From positions 62,001-126,000 of the forward strand of contig NZ_VZII01000005.1 of NCBI RefSeq assembly GCF_009391885.1: a DNA stretch of 64,000 nt, read 5' to 3'. Shown here piece after piece: positions 27,041 to 35,877 of the stretch. Position 1 is the first letter of the stretch. The number at the start of each line of letters is the position of its first letter. The position numbers and the translations under genes were made by a program. The DNA comes from Pseudomonas sp. MN1F. Lineage in GTDB: Bacteria > Pseudomonadota > Gammaproteobacteria > Pseudomonadales > Pseudomonadaceae. The notes beneath the pieces are model-generated. The model did no database searches. It had not been told where the DNA came from and saw only the letters and a list, made by a program, of their open reading frames with translations.

Positions 27041-27328
27041 GCCCCATGACGGGGCCTCTGGAGAATAGTGCAAGCCTAGGCAGGGCTGATGAACATCCTG
27101 TGACAAAGGCCTGGGCAGACACTGCCAGAAACGCGCCAAGCCAGCATATCCGGGGGGATCGGGTGGTCTACGCTGTAGCTTCAAGGGCTGCTCAGGCCCT
27201 GCCCTACATCAAACTGTCACGCAAGCGGCCTACCTTGGCTCAAGCTTTGCTGACCTAGACCAACGGTCAGCAAAAACAGCTTCATTCATAACAACGATCG
27301 CTAAAGGCACCCACCCAAGGAGCTTCGG
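27041..27328. promoter_or_regulatory. Divergent promoter region between regulator and importer operon
   Basis: This stretch has no credible gene; a 70-codon open frame at 27046-27258 lacks a ribosome site and any family features. It holds a second operator-like palindrome, TGACCTAGACCA (27251-27262), matching the regulator-proximal palindrome at the CTAGnCCA half. An AAGGAG ribosome site precedes the first importer gene. No clear -35/-10 pair is called. Confidence 0.45.
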
Positions 27329-28393
27329 ATGAAAAAGTTGTTCATGGCGTCACTGCTCGGTTCGGCCATTACCCTGTGCACCTCGGCCATGGCCGCAGGC
27401 CCCGACCTCAAGGCCCTGGAAGACGCCGCCCGCAAGGAAGGCACCGTCAACAGCGTGGGCATGCCCGATGCCTGGGCCAACTGGAAAGGCACCTGGGAAG
27501 ACCTGGCCAGCAAATACGGCCTCAAGCACAGCGACACCGACATGAGTTCGGCCCAGGAAATCGCCAAGTTCGAAGCCGAGAAGGACAACGCCAGCGCCGA
27601 CATCGGTGACGTCGGTGCCGCCTTCGGCCCGATCGCCGCCAACAAGGGCGTGACCCAGCCGTACAAGCCAAGCACCTGGGACCAGGTACCTGAGTGGGCC
27701 AAGGACAAGGACGGCCACTGGGCGCTGGCCTATACCGGCACCATCGCCTTCATCATCAACAAGGACCTGGTCAAGGAAGGCGATCGCCCGACCAGCTGGC
27801 ACGACCTGGAAAAAGGCAAGTACAAGGTCGCCATCGGTGACGTCAGCACTGCCGCCCAGGCCGCCAACGGCGTGCTGGCCGCGGCCATCGCCTACAAGGG
27901 TGACGAGAAGAACATCGAGCCTGGCCTGCAGCTGTTCACCAAGCTGGCCCAGCAGAAACGCCTGTCGCTGGCCAACCCGACCATCCAGACCATCGAGAAG
28001 GGCGAGGTCGAAGTCGGCGTGGTGTGGGACTTCAACGGCCTGAGCTACCGCGAGCAGATCGACCCCAAGCGCTTCGAAGTGCTGATCCCGTCGGATGGTA
28101 CGGTGATCTCCGGCTATACCACCATCATCAACAAGTACGCCAAGCATCCGAACGCGGCCAAGCTTGCACGTGAGTACATCTTCAGCGACGCCGGGCAGAT
28201 CAACCTGGCCAAGGGCCATGCGCGGCCGATCCGTGCCGAGCACCTGAAGCTGCCCGAGGATGTGCAGGCCAAGCTGCTGCCCAACGAGCAGTACAAGGCG
28301 GCGCAGCCGATCAAGGACGCCGCAACCTGGGAAGCGACCTCCAAGGCACTGCCGCAGAAGTGGCAGGAGCAAGTGATCATCGAGATGGAATGA
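27329..28393 (+). CDS. ABC transporter periplasmic substrate-binding protein (PotD/AfuA-like)
   Basis: The 354-aa precursor has a signal peptide (MKKLFMASLLGSAITLCTSAMAA). It then has a cluster-D type binding fold related to the spermidine/iron/2-aminoethylphosphonate binding proteins: EGTVNSVGMPDAWANW, a central TIQTIEKGEVEVGVVWDFNG and SGYTTIINKYAKHPNAAKL. It is the first gene of the operon, expected to deliver substrate to the two permeases downstream. The ligand is not readable. The adjacent phosphatase-superfamily genes argue for a phosphorus-containing solute rather than iron or a polyamine. Confidence 0.85.
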   Translation: MKKLFMASLLGSAITLCTSAMAAGPDLKALEDAARKEGTVNSVGMPDAWANWKGTWEDLASKYGLKHSDTDMSSAQEIAKFEAEKDNASADIGDVGAAFGPIAANKGVTQPYKPSTWDQVPEWAKDKDGHWALAYTGTIAFIINKDLVKEGDRPTSWHDLEKGKYKVAIGDVSTAAQAANGVLAAAIAYKGDEKNIEPGLQLFTKLAQQKRLSLANPTIQTIEKGEVEVGVVWDFNGLSYREQIDPKRFEVLIPSDGTVISGYTTIINKYAKHPNAAKLAREYIFSDAGQINLAKGHARPIRAEHLKLPEDVQAKLLPNEQYKAAQPIKDAATWEATSKALPQKWQEQVIIEME

Positions 28394-28403
28394 ATCAGCT
28401 GCT

Positions 28404-28452
28404 AGCTTCAAGCTGCAAGTAGAAGCCGATCCGCTTTTACTTGCAGCTTGTG
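28404..28452. repeat. Hairpin repeat inside the importer operon
   Basis: AAGCTGCAAGTAGAAGC pairs with GCTTTTACTTGCAGCTT (about 28410-28426 and 28433-28449) with one mismatch, flanked by further AGCTT/CTTGC repeats. This AAGCTGCAAG type of palindrome is another REP-like class. It follows the binding-protein gene and would stabilise its mRNA end, giving more binding protein than permease. Confidence 0.65.
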
Positions 28453-28487
28453 GCTTGCTGCTTGTCACTTGAACAATTGGAGCCACC

Positions 28488-29294
28488 ATGCAACACAACG
28501 TCATCCTGGTCCTGCTCGACGGCCTCAACTATCAAGTCGCCCACCACGCCATGGGCCACCTGCACGCCTACGTCGAGGCCGATCGCGCCGCGCTGTACCG
28601 CATGGAATGCGAACTGCCGTCGCTGTCACGGCCGCTGTACGAGTGCATCCTCACCGGTGTGGCACCGATCGACAGCGGCATCGTGCACAACAACGTCAAC
28701 CGCCTGTCCAACCAGCGCAGCGTGTTCCACTATGCCCGCGAAGCCAACCTGGGCACGGCCGCGGCGGCCTATCACTGGATGAGCGAGCTGTACAACCGCT
28801 CGCCCTTCGACCCGCAACGCGACCGCCACACCCACGCGCCGAAGCTGCCGATCCAGCACGGCCTGTTCTACTGGGACGATCGCTATCCCGACTCGCACTT
28901 GCTGGCCGACGGCGAATATCTGCGCCGCCGCCATGCACCGAATTTCCTCCTGGTACACCCGATGAGCATCGACGACGTCGGCCACCGCCATGGCCTGGAC
29001 AGCAGCCAGTACCGCAACGCTGCGCGCAGCGCCGACATCCTGTTGTCCGACTACCTGCCGGGCTGGCTGGAAGAGGGTTACCAGGTGCTGGTCACCGCCG
29101 ACCACGGCATGAACAACGACCGCTCGCACAACGGCCTGCTGGCCGAGGAGCGTGAAGTGCCGCTGTTCGTGTTCGGCGACGCCTTCAGCCTCGACCCGGC
29201 CGCCAAACCGCTGCAGACCGAACTGTGCGGGACCATCTGCGAGCTGCTGGGGGCTGCACACGACAAGACGGTTTGCCGGGAGTTGCTCAAGTGA
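28488..29294 (+). CDS. Alkaline-phosphatase-superfamily phosphodiesterase/phosphonate-type hydrolase
   Basis: The 268-aa cytoplasmic protein has superfamily metal-site motifs in order: ILVLLDGLN (Asp), ELPSLSRPLYE (candidate Ser nucleophile), HPMSIDDVGHRHG (Asp and His) and TADHGMNND (Asp-His). The set matches nucleotide pyrophosphatase/phosphodiesterase (PF01663-like) enzymes but is much shorter than typical NPP or phosphonoacetate hydrolase (about 400 aa). There is no signal peptide, so it acts on imported substrate. It lies between the binding-protein and permease genes and overlaps the first permease gene by 4 bp. Confidence 0.82.
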   Translation: MQHNVILVLLDGLNYQVAHHAMGHLHAYVEADRAALYRMECELPSLSRPLYECILTGVAPIDSGIVHNNVNRLSNQRSVFHYAREANLGTAAAAYHWMSELYNRSPFDPQRDRHTHAPKLPIQHGLFYWDDRYPDSHLLADGEYLRRRHAPNFLLVHPMSIDDVGHRHGLDSSQYRNAARSADILLSDYLPGWLEEGYQVLVTADHGMNNDRSHNGLLAEEREVPLFVFGDAFSLDPAAKPLQTELCGTICELLGAAHDKTVCRELLK

Positions 29295-30121
29295 ACCGTG
29301 GCCGCTACCTGGCCCTGCTCTGCCTGCTGCCGTTCGCCGTGTTCTTCGTCATCTTCCAGATCGCCCCGCTGGCCTGGGTGGCGATCAACAGCCTGCAATC
29401 GGAGGCCGGCTGGGGCGTGGACAACTTCAGCAAGGTGTTTGCCTCGAAGTTCTACCTGCAGGCGCTGCAACGCAGCCTGGAGATCAGCTTCTGGTCGAAC
29501 CTGTTCGGCATCGTCATCGCCACCCTCGGCGCCTACTCGCTGCGCCAGGTCGACTCGAAGCTGCGCGACTTCGTCAGTGCCTTTGCCAACATGACCAGCA
29601 ACTTCGCCGGGGTGCCGCTGGCCTTCGCCTTCATCATCCTGCTCGGCTTCAACGGCGCGCTGACCCTGCTGCTGAAACAGATCGGCCTGCTGGAGGACTT
29701 CAGTATCTACTCCAAGAGCGGCCTGATCCTGGTGTACACCTACTTCCAGATCCCGCTCGGCGTGCTGCTGCTCTACCCCGCCTTCGACGCCCTGCGCGAA
29801 GACTGGCGCGAGTCGGCCGCGCTGCTCGGGGCCAGCCACTGGCAGTTCTGGCGGCATATCGGCCTGCCGGTACTGACCCCGGCGCTGCTCGGCACCTTCG
29901 TCATCCTGCTGGCCAACGCCCTCGGTGCCTACGCCACCGTATATGCCTTGACCACCGGCAACTTCAACGTGCTGCCGATCCGCATCGCCGGCCTGGTGGC
30001 GGGCGACATCAGCCTCGACCCGAACCTGGCCAGCGCCCTGGCGATGGTGCTGGTGGGGCTGATGACGCTGGTCACGGTGGTTCATCAATGGCTGCTCAAG
30101 AGGAGCTACCATGCGCGCTGA
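29291..30121 (+). CDS. ABC transporter inner-membrane permease 1
   Basis: The 276-aa permease with about six membrane helices begins with GTG overlapping the previous stop (GTGA). The EAA coupling loop is seen as DWRESAALLGASHWQFWRHIGLPVL near residues 175-199. It resembles the PotB/FbpB/PhnU class of single permeases that pair as heterodimers. It overlaps the next permease gene by 11 bp. Confidence 0.87.
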   Translation: MNRGRYLALLCLLPFAVFFVIFQIAPLAWVAINSLQSEAGWGVDNFSKVFASKFYLQALQRSLEISFWSNLFGIVIATLGAYSLRQVDSKLRDFVSAFANMTSNFAGVPLAFAFIILLGFNGALTLLLKQIGLLEDFSIYSKSGLILVYTYFQIPLGVLLLYPAFDALREDWRESAALLGASHWQFWRHIGLPVLTPALLGTFVILLANALGAYATVYALTTGNFNVLPIRIAGLVAGDISLDPNLASALAMVLVGLMTLVTVVHQWLLKRSYHAR

Positions 30122-30905
30122 AAAAACCTCCGCCAGGCTCTACCATCGGCTGGTGGTGTACCTGCTGTTCCTGATCCTGCTGCTGCCGCTGGCCGGCACC
30201 CTGCTCTACTCGCTGGCCACCAGTTGGTCGGCGAGCCTGCTGCCCAGTGGCCTGACCTTCAAGTGGTACGTCGCGCTGTGGAGCGAACCACGCTTTCTGG
30301 CCGCGTTCGGCCAGTCGCTGCTGGTGTGCGTGGGCGCGCTGCTGCTGTCGGTGGTGCTGATCCTGCCACTGCTGTTCGTGGTGCACTACCACTTCCCGAA
30401 ACTCGACGCACTGATGAACATCCTCATCCTGTTGCCGTTCGCGGTGCCGCCGGTGGTGTCGTCGGTGGGCCTGCTGCAGCTCTATGGCAGCGGCCCGATG
30501 GCGATGGTCGGCACGCCGTGGATCCTGATCGGCTGCTACTTCACCATCGCCTTGCCGTTCATGTACCGGGCGATCACCAACAACCTGCAGGCGATCAACC
30601 TGCGCGACCTGATGGACGCCGCCCAGCTGCTCGGCGCCAGCACCTGGCAGGCCGCCCTGCTGGTGGTGCTGCCGAACCTGCGCAAGGGCCTGATGGTGGC
30701 GCTGCTGCTGTCGTTCTCGTTCCTGTTCGGCGAGTTCGTGTTTGCCAACCTGCTGGTCGGCACCCGCTACGAGACCCTGCAGGTGTACCTGAACAACATG
30801 CGCAACAGCAGTGGCCACTTCAACAGCGCGCTGGTGATCTCGTATTTCGCCTTCGTGCTGGTGCTGACCTGGGTCGCCAACCGCCTGAACAAGGACAAAA
30901 CCTGA
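30111..30905 (+). CDS. ABC transporter inner-membrane permease 2
   Basis: The 264-aa permease with six membrane helices has its EAA-type loop at LMDAAQLLGASTWQAALLVVLPNL (about residues 168-191). It resembles the PotC/PhnV class. It starts within the 3' end of permease 1, and its stop overlaps the ATPase ribosome-site region by a few bases, so translation of the two permeases and the ATPase is tightly linked. Confidence 0.87.
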   Translation: MRAEKTSARLYHRLVVYLLFLILLLPLAGTLLYSLATSWSASLLPSGLTFKWYVALWSEPRFLAAFGQSLLVCVGALLLSVVLILPLLFVVHYHFPKLDALMNILILLPFAVPPVVSSVGLLQLYGSGPMAMVGTPWILIGCYFTIALPFMYRAITNNLQAINLRDLMDAAQLLGASTWQAALLVVLPNLRKGLMVALLLSFSFLFGEFVFANLLVGTRYETLQVYLNNMRNSSGHFNSALVISYFAFVLVLTWVANRLNKDKT

Positions 30906-30906
30906 G

Positions 30907-31896
30907 ATGAGCTTCGTCAGCGTACAGAACCTGCAAAAAAGCTACGCCGGCAGCCCGGTGTTCGAGAACATCGACTGCCAGATCGAACGCGGCGAGTTCG
31001 TCACCCTGCTCGGCCCCTCCGGCTGCGGCAAATCCACCCTGCTGCGTTGCATCGCCGGGCTGACCCCGGTGGACGGCGGCAAGATCCTCCTCGACGGCCA
31101 TGACATCGTGCCGGTCAGCCCGCAAAAGCGCGGCATCGGCATGGTGTTCCAGAGTTACGCGCTGTTCCCCAACATGACCGTGGAGCAGAACGTTGCCTTC
31201 GGCCTGCGCATGCAGAAGGTCAAGGCCGATGAAAGCCAGCAGCGTGTGCGCGAAGCACTGGACCTGGTGGAGCTGGGCAGCTTCGCCGGGCGCTACCCGC
31301 ACCAGTTGTCCGGTGGCCAGTGCCAGCGCGTGGCGCTGGCCCGCTCGCTGGTCACCCGCCCACGCCTGCTGCTGCTCGACGAGCCGCTGTCGGCGCTGGA
31401 TGCGCGCATCCGCAAGCACCTGCGCGAGCAGATCCGCGCGATCCAGCGCGAGCTGGGGCTGACCACCATTTTCGTCACCCACGACCAGGAGGAGGCGCTG
31501 ACCATGTCCGACCGCATCTTCCTGATGAACCAGGGGCGCATCGTCCAGAGCGGCGATGCCGAAACCCTCTACACCGCGCCCGTGGACCTGTTCGCCGCCG
31601 GATTCATCGGCAACTACAACCTGCTCGACGCCGATAGCGCCAGCCGCCTGCTGCAACGCCCGGTGGCCGGTCGCCTGGCGATCCGCCCGGAGTCGATCAC
31701 CCTGGGCGTCAACGGTGAACTGGATGCCGAGGTGCGCAGTCACAGCCTGCTTGGCAACGTCATCCGCTACCGCGTCAACGTGCGTGAGGTGGAACTGGTG
31801 GTCGACGTGCTCAACCGTTCGCCTGGGGACCTGCATGCCGACGGCCAGCGGGTTTCCCTGTCGATCGACCCCACGGCGCTGCGCGAAGTGGCCTAA
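30907..31896 (+). CDS. ABC transporter ATP-binding protein (PotA/FbpC-like)
   Basis: The 329-aa ATPase has Walker A GPSGCGKST near residues 36-44, a Q-loop in GMVFQSYALFP, a signature LSGGQCQRVALARSL with Cys where Gln-x usually follows, Walker B LLLLDEPLSALD and the switch His in IFVTHDQEEALT. The C-terminal portion (about 240-329) is a shortened TOBE-like domain (GRLAIRPESITLG). It energises the two upstream permeases and starts 1 bp after permease 2 ends. Confidence 0.9.
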   Translation: MSFVSVQNLQKSYAGSPVFENIDCQIERGEFVTLLGPSGCGKSTLLRCIAGLTPVDGGKILLDGHDIVPVSPQKRGIGMVFQSYALFPNMTVEQNVAFGLRMQKVKADESQQRVREALDLVELGSFAGRYPHQLSGGQCQRVALARSLVTRPRLLLLDEPLSALDARIRKHLREQIRAIQRELGLTTIFVTHDQEEALTMSDRIFLMNQGRIVQSGDAETLYTAPVDLFAAGFIGNYNLLDADSASRLLQRPVAGRLAIRPESITLGVNGELDAEVRSHSLLGNVIRYRVNVREVELVVDVLNRSPGDLHADGQRVSLSIDPTALREVA

Positions 31897-31910
31897 GGAG
31901 AATCAGCAAG

Positions 31911-32564
31911 ATGGCACTGGCAATTTTCGATCTGGACGAAACCCTGATCCACGGCGACTGCGCGTCGCTGTGGAGCGAACAGATGGCCCGGCTGGGCTGG
32001 GTCGACGGCAAGGAGTTCCTGCGCCGCGACCATGAACTGATGGCCGCTTACGGCAAGGGCCACCTGCAAATGGAGGACTACATGGCCTTCAGCCTGGAGC
32101 CGATTGCCGGGCGCACGCTGGAGGAAGTCGAGCATCTGGTGGCGCCGTGGGTCGAAGAAGTGATCGAGCCGCTCATCTACGGCGACGCCTGCCGCTGTAT
32201 TGCCGAGCATCGCCAGCGGGGCGACCGGATACTGATCATTTCTGCCTCAGGCACGCACCTGGTCGGGCCGATTGCGGCGCGGCTGGGGGTGGATGAGTAC
32301 CTGGCGATCGAGCTGGAGGCGGTGAACGGGGTGTATACCGGTAAGACTCACGGCGTGTTGACCTACCGCGAGGGCAAGATCACCCGGTTACTGGAATGGC
32401 TGGATCAGGAGCAGGAGAACCTTGAGGGGGCGAGTTTCTATTCCGATTCGCGCAATGACCTGCCGCTGTTGCTGAAGGTCGATTACCCGCATGTGGTGAA
32501 TCCGGATGCGGTGCTCAGGGAGCATGCCGAGAAAAATGATTGGCCGGTCTTGAGCTGGACGTGA
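31911..32564 (+). CDS. HAD-IB family phosphatase (SerB-like) in importer operon
   Basis: The 217-aa haloacid-dehalogenase hydrolase shows motif I FDLDETLIHGD (residues 6-16), motif II IISASGTHLV, a motif III Lys in GKTHGVLTYREGK and motif IV YSDSRNDLPLL. The subfamily covers phosphoserine- and phosphorylcholine-type monoesterases. It is 14 bp downstream of the ATPase gene and ends the operon. A phosphatase here, with the phosphodiesterase-like gene upstream, suggests a two-step conversion of an imported phosphodiester to phosphate. That pathway is inference. Confidence 0.85.
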   Translation: MALAIFDLDETLIHGDCASLWSEQMARLGWVDGKEFLRRDHELMAAYGKGHLQMEDYMAFSLEPIAGRTLEEVEHLVAPWVEEVIEPLIYGDACRCIAEHRQRGDRILIISASGTHLVGPIAARLGVDEYLAIELEAVNGVYTGKTHGVLTYREGKITRLLEWLDQEQENLEGASFYSDSRNDLPLLLKVDYPHVVNPDAVLREHAEKNDWPVLSWT

Positions 32565-32587
32565 GAGTCATGGCACCTGTTCCGACC

Positions 32588-32612
32588 CTTTCGCGGGGGC
32601 AAGCCCGCGAAG
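32588..32612. repeat. REP element
   Basis: CTTTCGCGGGGGCAAGCCCGCGAAGAG contains the inverted pair TTCGCGGG/CCCGCGAA around a GGCA-type loop, followed by GGCCGGGCC. It lies between the convergent HAD and oxidoreductase genes. Confidence 0.75.
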
Positions 32613-32625
32613 AGGCCGGGCCTGC

Positions 32626-33588
32626 TTACGCAAGGCTTGGGTCGATCACCATCACCAGTTTGCCAGACACCTGGTTGCTCTCAAGCTCGGCATACGCCGC
32701 TTGGGCAAACTCCACCGGGTAGGTATCGACCAGTTGCGGCGACAGGCGACCTTCGGCAAACAGCGGCCACACCTGCTGCTGCAGATCACGCAGCAGTTCG
32801 GCCTTGAAGCCGTCGTCGCGGTTGCGCAACGTGGATCCGGTGATCTCCAGGCGCTTGCCCAGCACCTGTGCCAGGTCCAGTTCGAACTTGCGCCCGCCCA
32901 TCAGGCCGATGATCACCCAACGCCCGTCACGGGCCAGCAACTTGAGGTTGAGCTCGCCGTAACTGGCACCCACCGGGTCCAGAATCACATCGAACGGCCC
33001 GAAGCCTTCCAGCGCATCGAGATCCTGGTTACGCACCACGCCACCCGCAGCACCCAGCGCCTCACAGTAGTCCAGGCGGTCCTGGGAGCCGACACTGACC
33101 CATACCGGGCTGCCAAAGGCCTTGCACAGCTGGATCGCCGCCGAGCCCACACCACTGGCGCCAGCATGCACCAGCACCTTCTCACCGGCCTTCACCTTGC
33201 CCAGCTGGAAGATGTTCAACCACGCCGTGGCATACACCTCCGGCAGCGCCGCCGCTTGGTGCAGGCTCAGGCCCTCTGGCACCGGCAATACGTGGCGGGC
33301 ATCGACCACCACTTGTTCGGCCATGGCACCGCTGGCCAACAGCGCGCAGACGCGGTCGCCCACACGCCAATCAGCGCCAGCGCCGACTTCCTCGATCACC
33401 CCGGCGCACTCCAGGCCCATGTACGGGCTGGCGCCTGGCGGCGGTGGATACAGGCCCTTCATCTGCAGCAGATCGGCGCGGTTCAATCCCGCAGCAGCCA
33501 CGCGAATGCGCACTTGGCCCGCGTCACAGGCCGGGCGTTCGGCCTCGACCCAGGCCACATGTCCGTCAACGCCTTGCAATGCCTTCAC
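32626..33588 (-). CDS. NAD(P)H-quinone oxidoreductase, PIG3-like (zinc-less MDR family)
   Basis: The 320-aa medium-chain reductase has a GroES-like N-domain (NRADLLQMKGLYPPPPGASPYMGLECAGVI) and a Rossmann nucleotide domain with LVHAGASGVGSAAIQL near residues 139-154. Zinc-ligand cysteines are absent, and the pattern is that of TP53I3/quinone-reductase members. The start is GTG at 33588 preceded by GGAGGCACT. It is divergent from prc across about 140 bp. Confidence 0.88.
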   Translation of the reverse strand: MKALQGVDGHVAWVEAERPACDAGQVRIRVAAAGLNRADLLQMKGLYPPPPGASPYMGLECAGVIEEVGAGADWRVGDRVCALLASGAMAEQVVVDARHVLPVPEGLSLHQAAALPEVYATAWLNIFQLGKVKAGEKVLVHAGASGVGSAAIQLCKAFGSPVWVSVGSQDRLDYCEALGAAGGVVRNQDLDALEGFGPFDVILDPVGASYGELNLKLLARDGRWVIIGLMGGRKFELDLAQVLGKRLEITGSTLRNRDDGFKAELLRDLQQQVWPLFAEGRLSPQLVDTYPVEFAQAAYAELESNQVSGKLVMVIDPSLA

Positions 33589-33731
33589 AGTGCCTCCATA
33601 GTTGAATCACAGACTGAGCCTGAGGAGCCCGCTCCCCAGGCTTTTTGCAGTATTTGCCCGGCTCCGATGGAACCGGCGAACGGAAAAGACGGCCTACTAT
33701 GCGTGATCAATTGCCTCCACGTCGAATCAGC

Positions 33732-35813
33732 ATGAAGCATTTCCTCCCAAGCACCGCCCTGGCCCTCATGGTTGGCCTGGGCAGCCTCACGCTCGGCGGC
33801 AATGCGGCGGCCGCCAACAAGTGGGACAGCCTGCAGCCGGACCGCGACGAAATCGTCGCCAGCCTTAACGTGGTGGAGCTGCTCAAGCGTCACCACTACA
33901 GCAAGCCACCGCTCGATGACGCCCGCTCGGTGATCATCTACGACAGCTACATCAAGCTGCTCGACCCGGCCCGCAGCTACTTCACCGCAGCCGACATCGC
34001 CGAATTCGACAAGTGGAAGACGCAGTTCGACGACTTCCTCAAGAGCGGCAACCTCGACCCCGGCTTCACCATCTACAAACGCTACCTCGACCGCGTCAAG
34101 CAGCGCCTGGACTTCGCCCTGGCCGAGCTGGGCAAGGGCGTCGACAAGATGGACTTCACCACCAAGGAAACCTTGCTGATCGACCGCAAGGATGCTCCGT
34201 GGGAGAAGGACCAGGCCGCGCTCGACGAGCTGTGGCGCAAACGCGTCAAGGACGAGGTGCTGCGCCAGAAGATCGCCGGCAAAGAGCCGAAGCAGATCCA
34301 GGAAACCCTGACCAAGCGCTACAAGAACCAGCTGGCGCGCCTGGACCAGACCCGTGCCGAGGACATCTTCCAGGCCTATATCAATACCTTCGCCCAGTCC
34401 TACGACCCGCACACCAACTACCTGTCGCCGGACAACGCGGAAAACTTCGACATCAACATGAGCCTGTCGCTCGAAGGCATCGGCGCGGTGCTGCAGAGCG
34501 ACAACGACCAGGTCAAGATCGTGCGCCTGGTGCCGGCAGGCCCGGCCGCCAAGACCAAGCAGGTGGCACCGGCCGACAAGATCATCGGTGTCGCCCAGGG
34601 CAACAAGGAAATGGTCGACGTGGTCGGCTGGCGCCTGGACGAAGTGGTCAAGCTGATCCGTGGTCCGAAAGGCTCGATAGTACGCCTTGAAGTCATCCCG
34701 GCCAGCAATGCGCCAAGCGACCAGACCAGCAAGATCGTCTCGATCACCCGCGAAGCCGTGAAGCTCGAAGAGCAGGCGGCGAAAAAGTCGGTGCTCAAGC
34801 TCAAGCAGGACGGGCGTGACTACAAGCTCGGCATCATCGAAATCCCAGCCTTCTACCTGGACTTCAAGGCCTACCGTGCCGGTGACCCTGAGTACAAGAG
34901 CACCACGCGCGACGTGAAGAAACTGCTCACCGAGCTGCAGAAGGAAAAAGTCGACGGCGTGGTCATCGACCTGCGCAACAACGGCGGCGGCTCCCTGCAG
35001 GAAGCCACCGAGCTGACCAGCCTGTTCATCGAGAAAGGCCCGACCGTGCTGGTACGCAACAGCGACGGCCGCGTCGATGTGCTCGAGGACGAAAACCCCG
35101 GTGCCTTCTACAAAGGCCCGATGGCGCTGCTGGTCAACCGCCTGTCGGCCTCGGCCTCGGAGATCTTCGCCGGCGCCATGCAGGACTACCACCGTGCGCT
35201 GATCATCGGTGGCCAGACCTTTGGCAAAGGCACCGTGCAGACCATCCAGCCCCTCAACCATGGCGAGCTGAAGCTGACCCTGGCCAAGTTCTACCGGGTC
35301 TCCGGGCAGAGCACCCAGCACCAGGGCGTGCTCCCGGACATCGACTACCCGTCGATCATCGACACCAAGGAAATCGGCGAAAGCGCCCTGCCTGAGGCCA
35401 TGCCGTGGGACACCATCCGCCCGGTGGTCAAGCCAGCAGTCGACCCGTTCAAGCCGTTCCTGGCCGACCTCAAGGCCAAGCATGACGCACGCAGCGCCAA
35501 GGATGCCGAGTTCACCTACATCCGTGACCGCCTGGCCCTGACCCAGAAGTTGATGGACGAGAAGACCGTCAGCCTCAACGAGCAGGAGCGCCGTGCCCGC
35601 CACGATGACGTCGAAACCAAGCAGTTGGCCATGGAGAACATCCGTCGCAAGGCCAAGGGCGAGGAGCCGCTCAAGGAGCTGAAGAAAGTCGACGAGGACG
35701 CCCTGCCGGAAGACGATGACAAGACCAAGCCGGAAGACGATGCCTACCTGGCCGAGACCGGTCGCATCCTCATCGACTACCTGAGCGAAAGCACCAAGAT
35801 GGCCAAGAAGTAA
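33732..35813 (+). CDS. prc: Carboxy-terminal processing protease (Tsp/Prc)
   Basis: The 693-aa periplasmic S41 protease has a signal peptide (MKHFLPSTALALMVGLGSLTLGGNAAAA), an N-terminal domain, a PDZ domain near residues 230-330 (IGAVLQSDNDQVKIVRLVPAG) and the catalytic Ser-Lys pair in SASASEIFAGAMQDY and FGKGTVQT. The C-terminal DUF3340 region follows. It degrades misfolded periplasmic proteins and trims peptidoglycan hydrolases. The start at 33732 is chosen because it yields a normal signal peptide; in-frame ATGs at 33645 and 33699 would bury it. A strong terminator follows. Confidence 0.93.
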   Translation: MKHFLPSTALALMVGLGSLTLGGNAAAANKWDSLQPDRDEIVASLNVVELLKRHHYSKPPLDDARSVIIYDSYIKLLDPARSYFTAADIAEFDKWKTQFDDFLKSGNLDPGFTIYKRYLDRVKQRLDFALAELGKGVDKMDFTTKETLLIDRKDAPWEKDQAALDELWRKRVKDEVLRQKIAGKEPKQIQETLTKRYKNQLARLDQTRAEDIFQAYINTFAQSYDPHTNYLSPDNAENFDINMSLSLEGIGAVLQSDNDQVKIVRLVPAGPAAKTKQVAPADKIIGVAQGNKEMVDVVGWRLDEVVKLIRGPKGSIVRLEVIPASNAPSDQTSKIVSITREAVKLEEQAAKKSVLKLKQDGRDYKLGIIEIPAFYLDFKAYRAGDPEYKSTTRDVKKLLTELQKEKVDGVVIDLRNNGGGSLQEATELTSLFIEKGPTVLVRNSDGRVDVLEDENPGAFYKGPMALLVNRLSASASEIFAGAMQDYHRALIIGGQTFGKGTVQTIQPLNHGELKLTLAKFYRVSGQSTQHQGVLPDIDYPSIIDTKEIGESALPEAMPWDTIRPVVKPAVDPFKPFLADLKAKHDARSAKDAEFTYIRDRLALTQKLMDEKTVSLNEQERRARHDDVETKQLAMENIRRKAKGEEPLKELKKVDEDALPEDDDKTKPEDDAYLAETGRILIDYLSESTKMAKK

Positions 35814-35837
35814 CGCTCAGCACAGGCTGAAAGAAAA

Positions 35838-35872
35838 AGGGGCGAACATTTGCATGTTCGCCCCTTTTTTTC
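35838..35872. terminator. Intrinsic terminator between prc and the VWA-like gene
   Basis: AAAAGGGGCGAACATTTGCATGTTCGCCCCTTTTTTTCG: an 11-bp stem GGGGCGAACAT/ATGTTCGCCCC with A-run and T-run on its two sides, placed between convergent genes. Confidence 0.93.
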
Positions 35873-35877
35873 GCCAC

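Noticed and set aside
27046..27258. 70-codon open frame in the GntR-importer intergenic region
   Set aside because: No ribosome site, no hydrophobic or domain pattern, and it overlaps the likely operator-promoter region.
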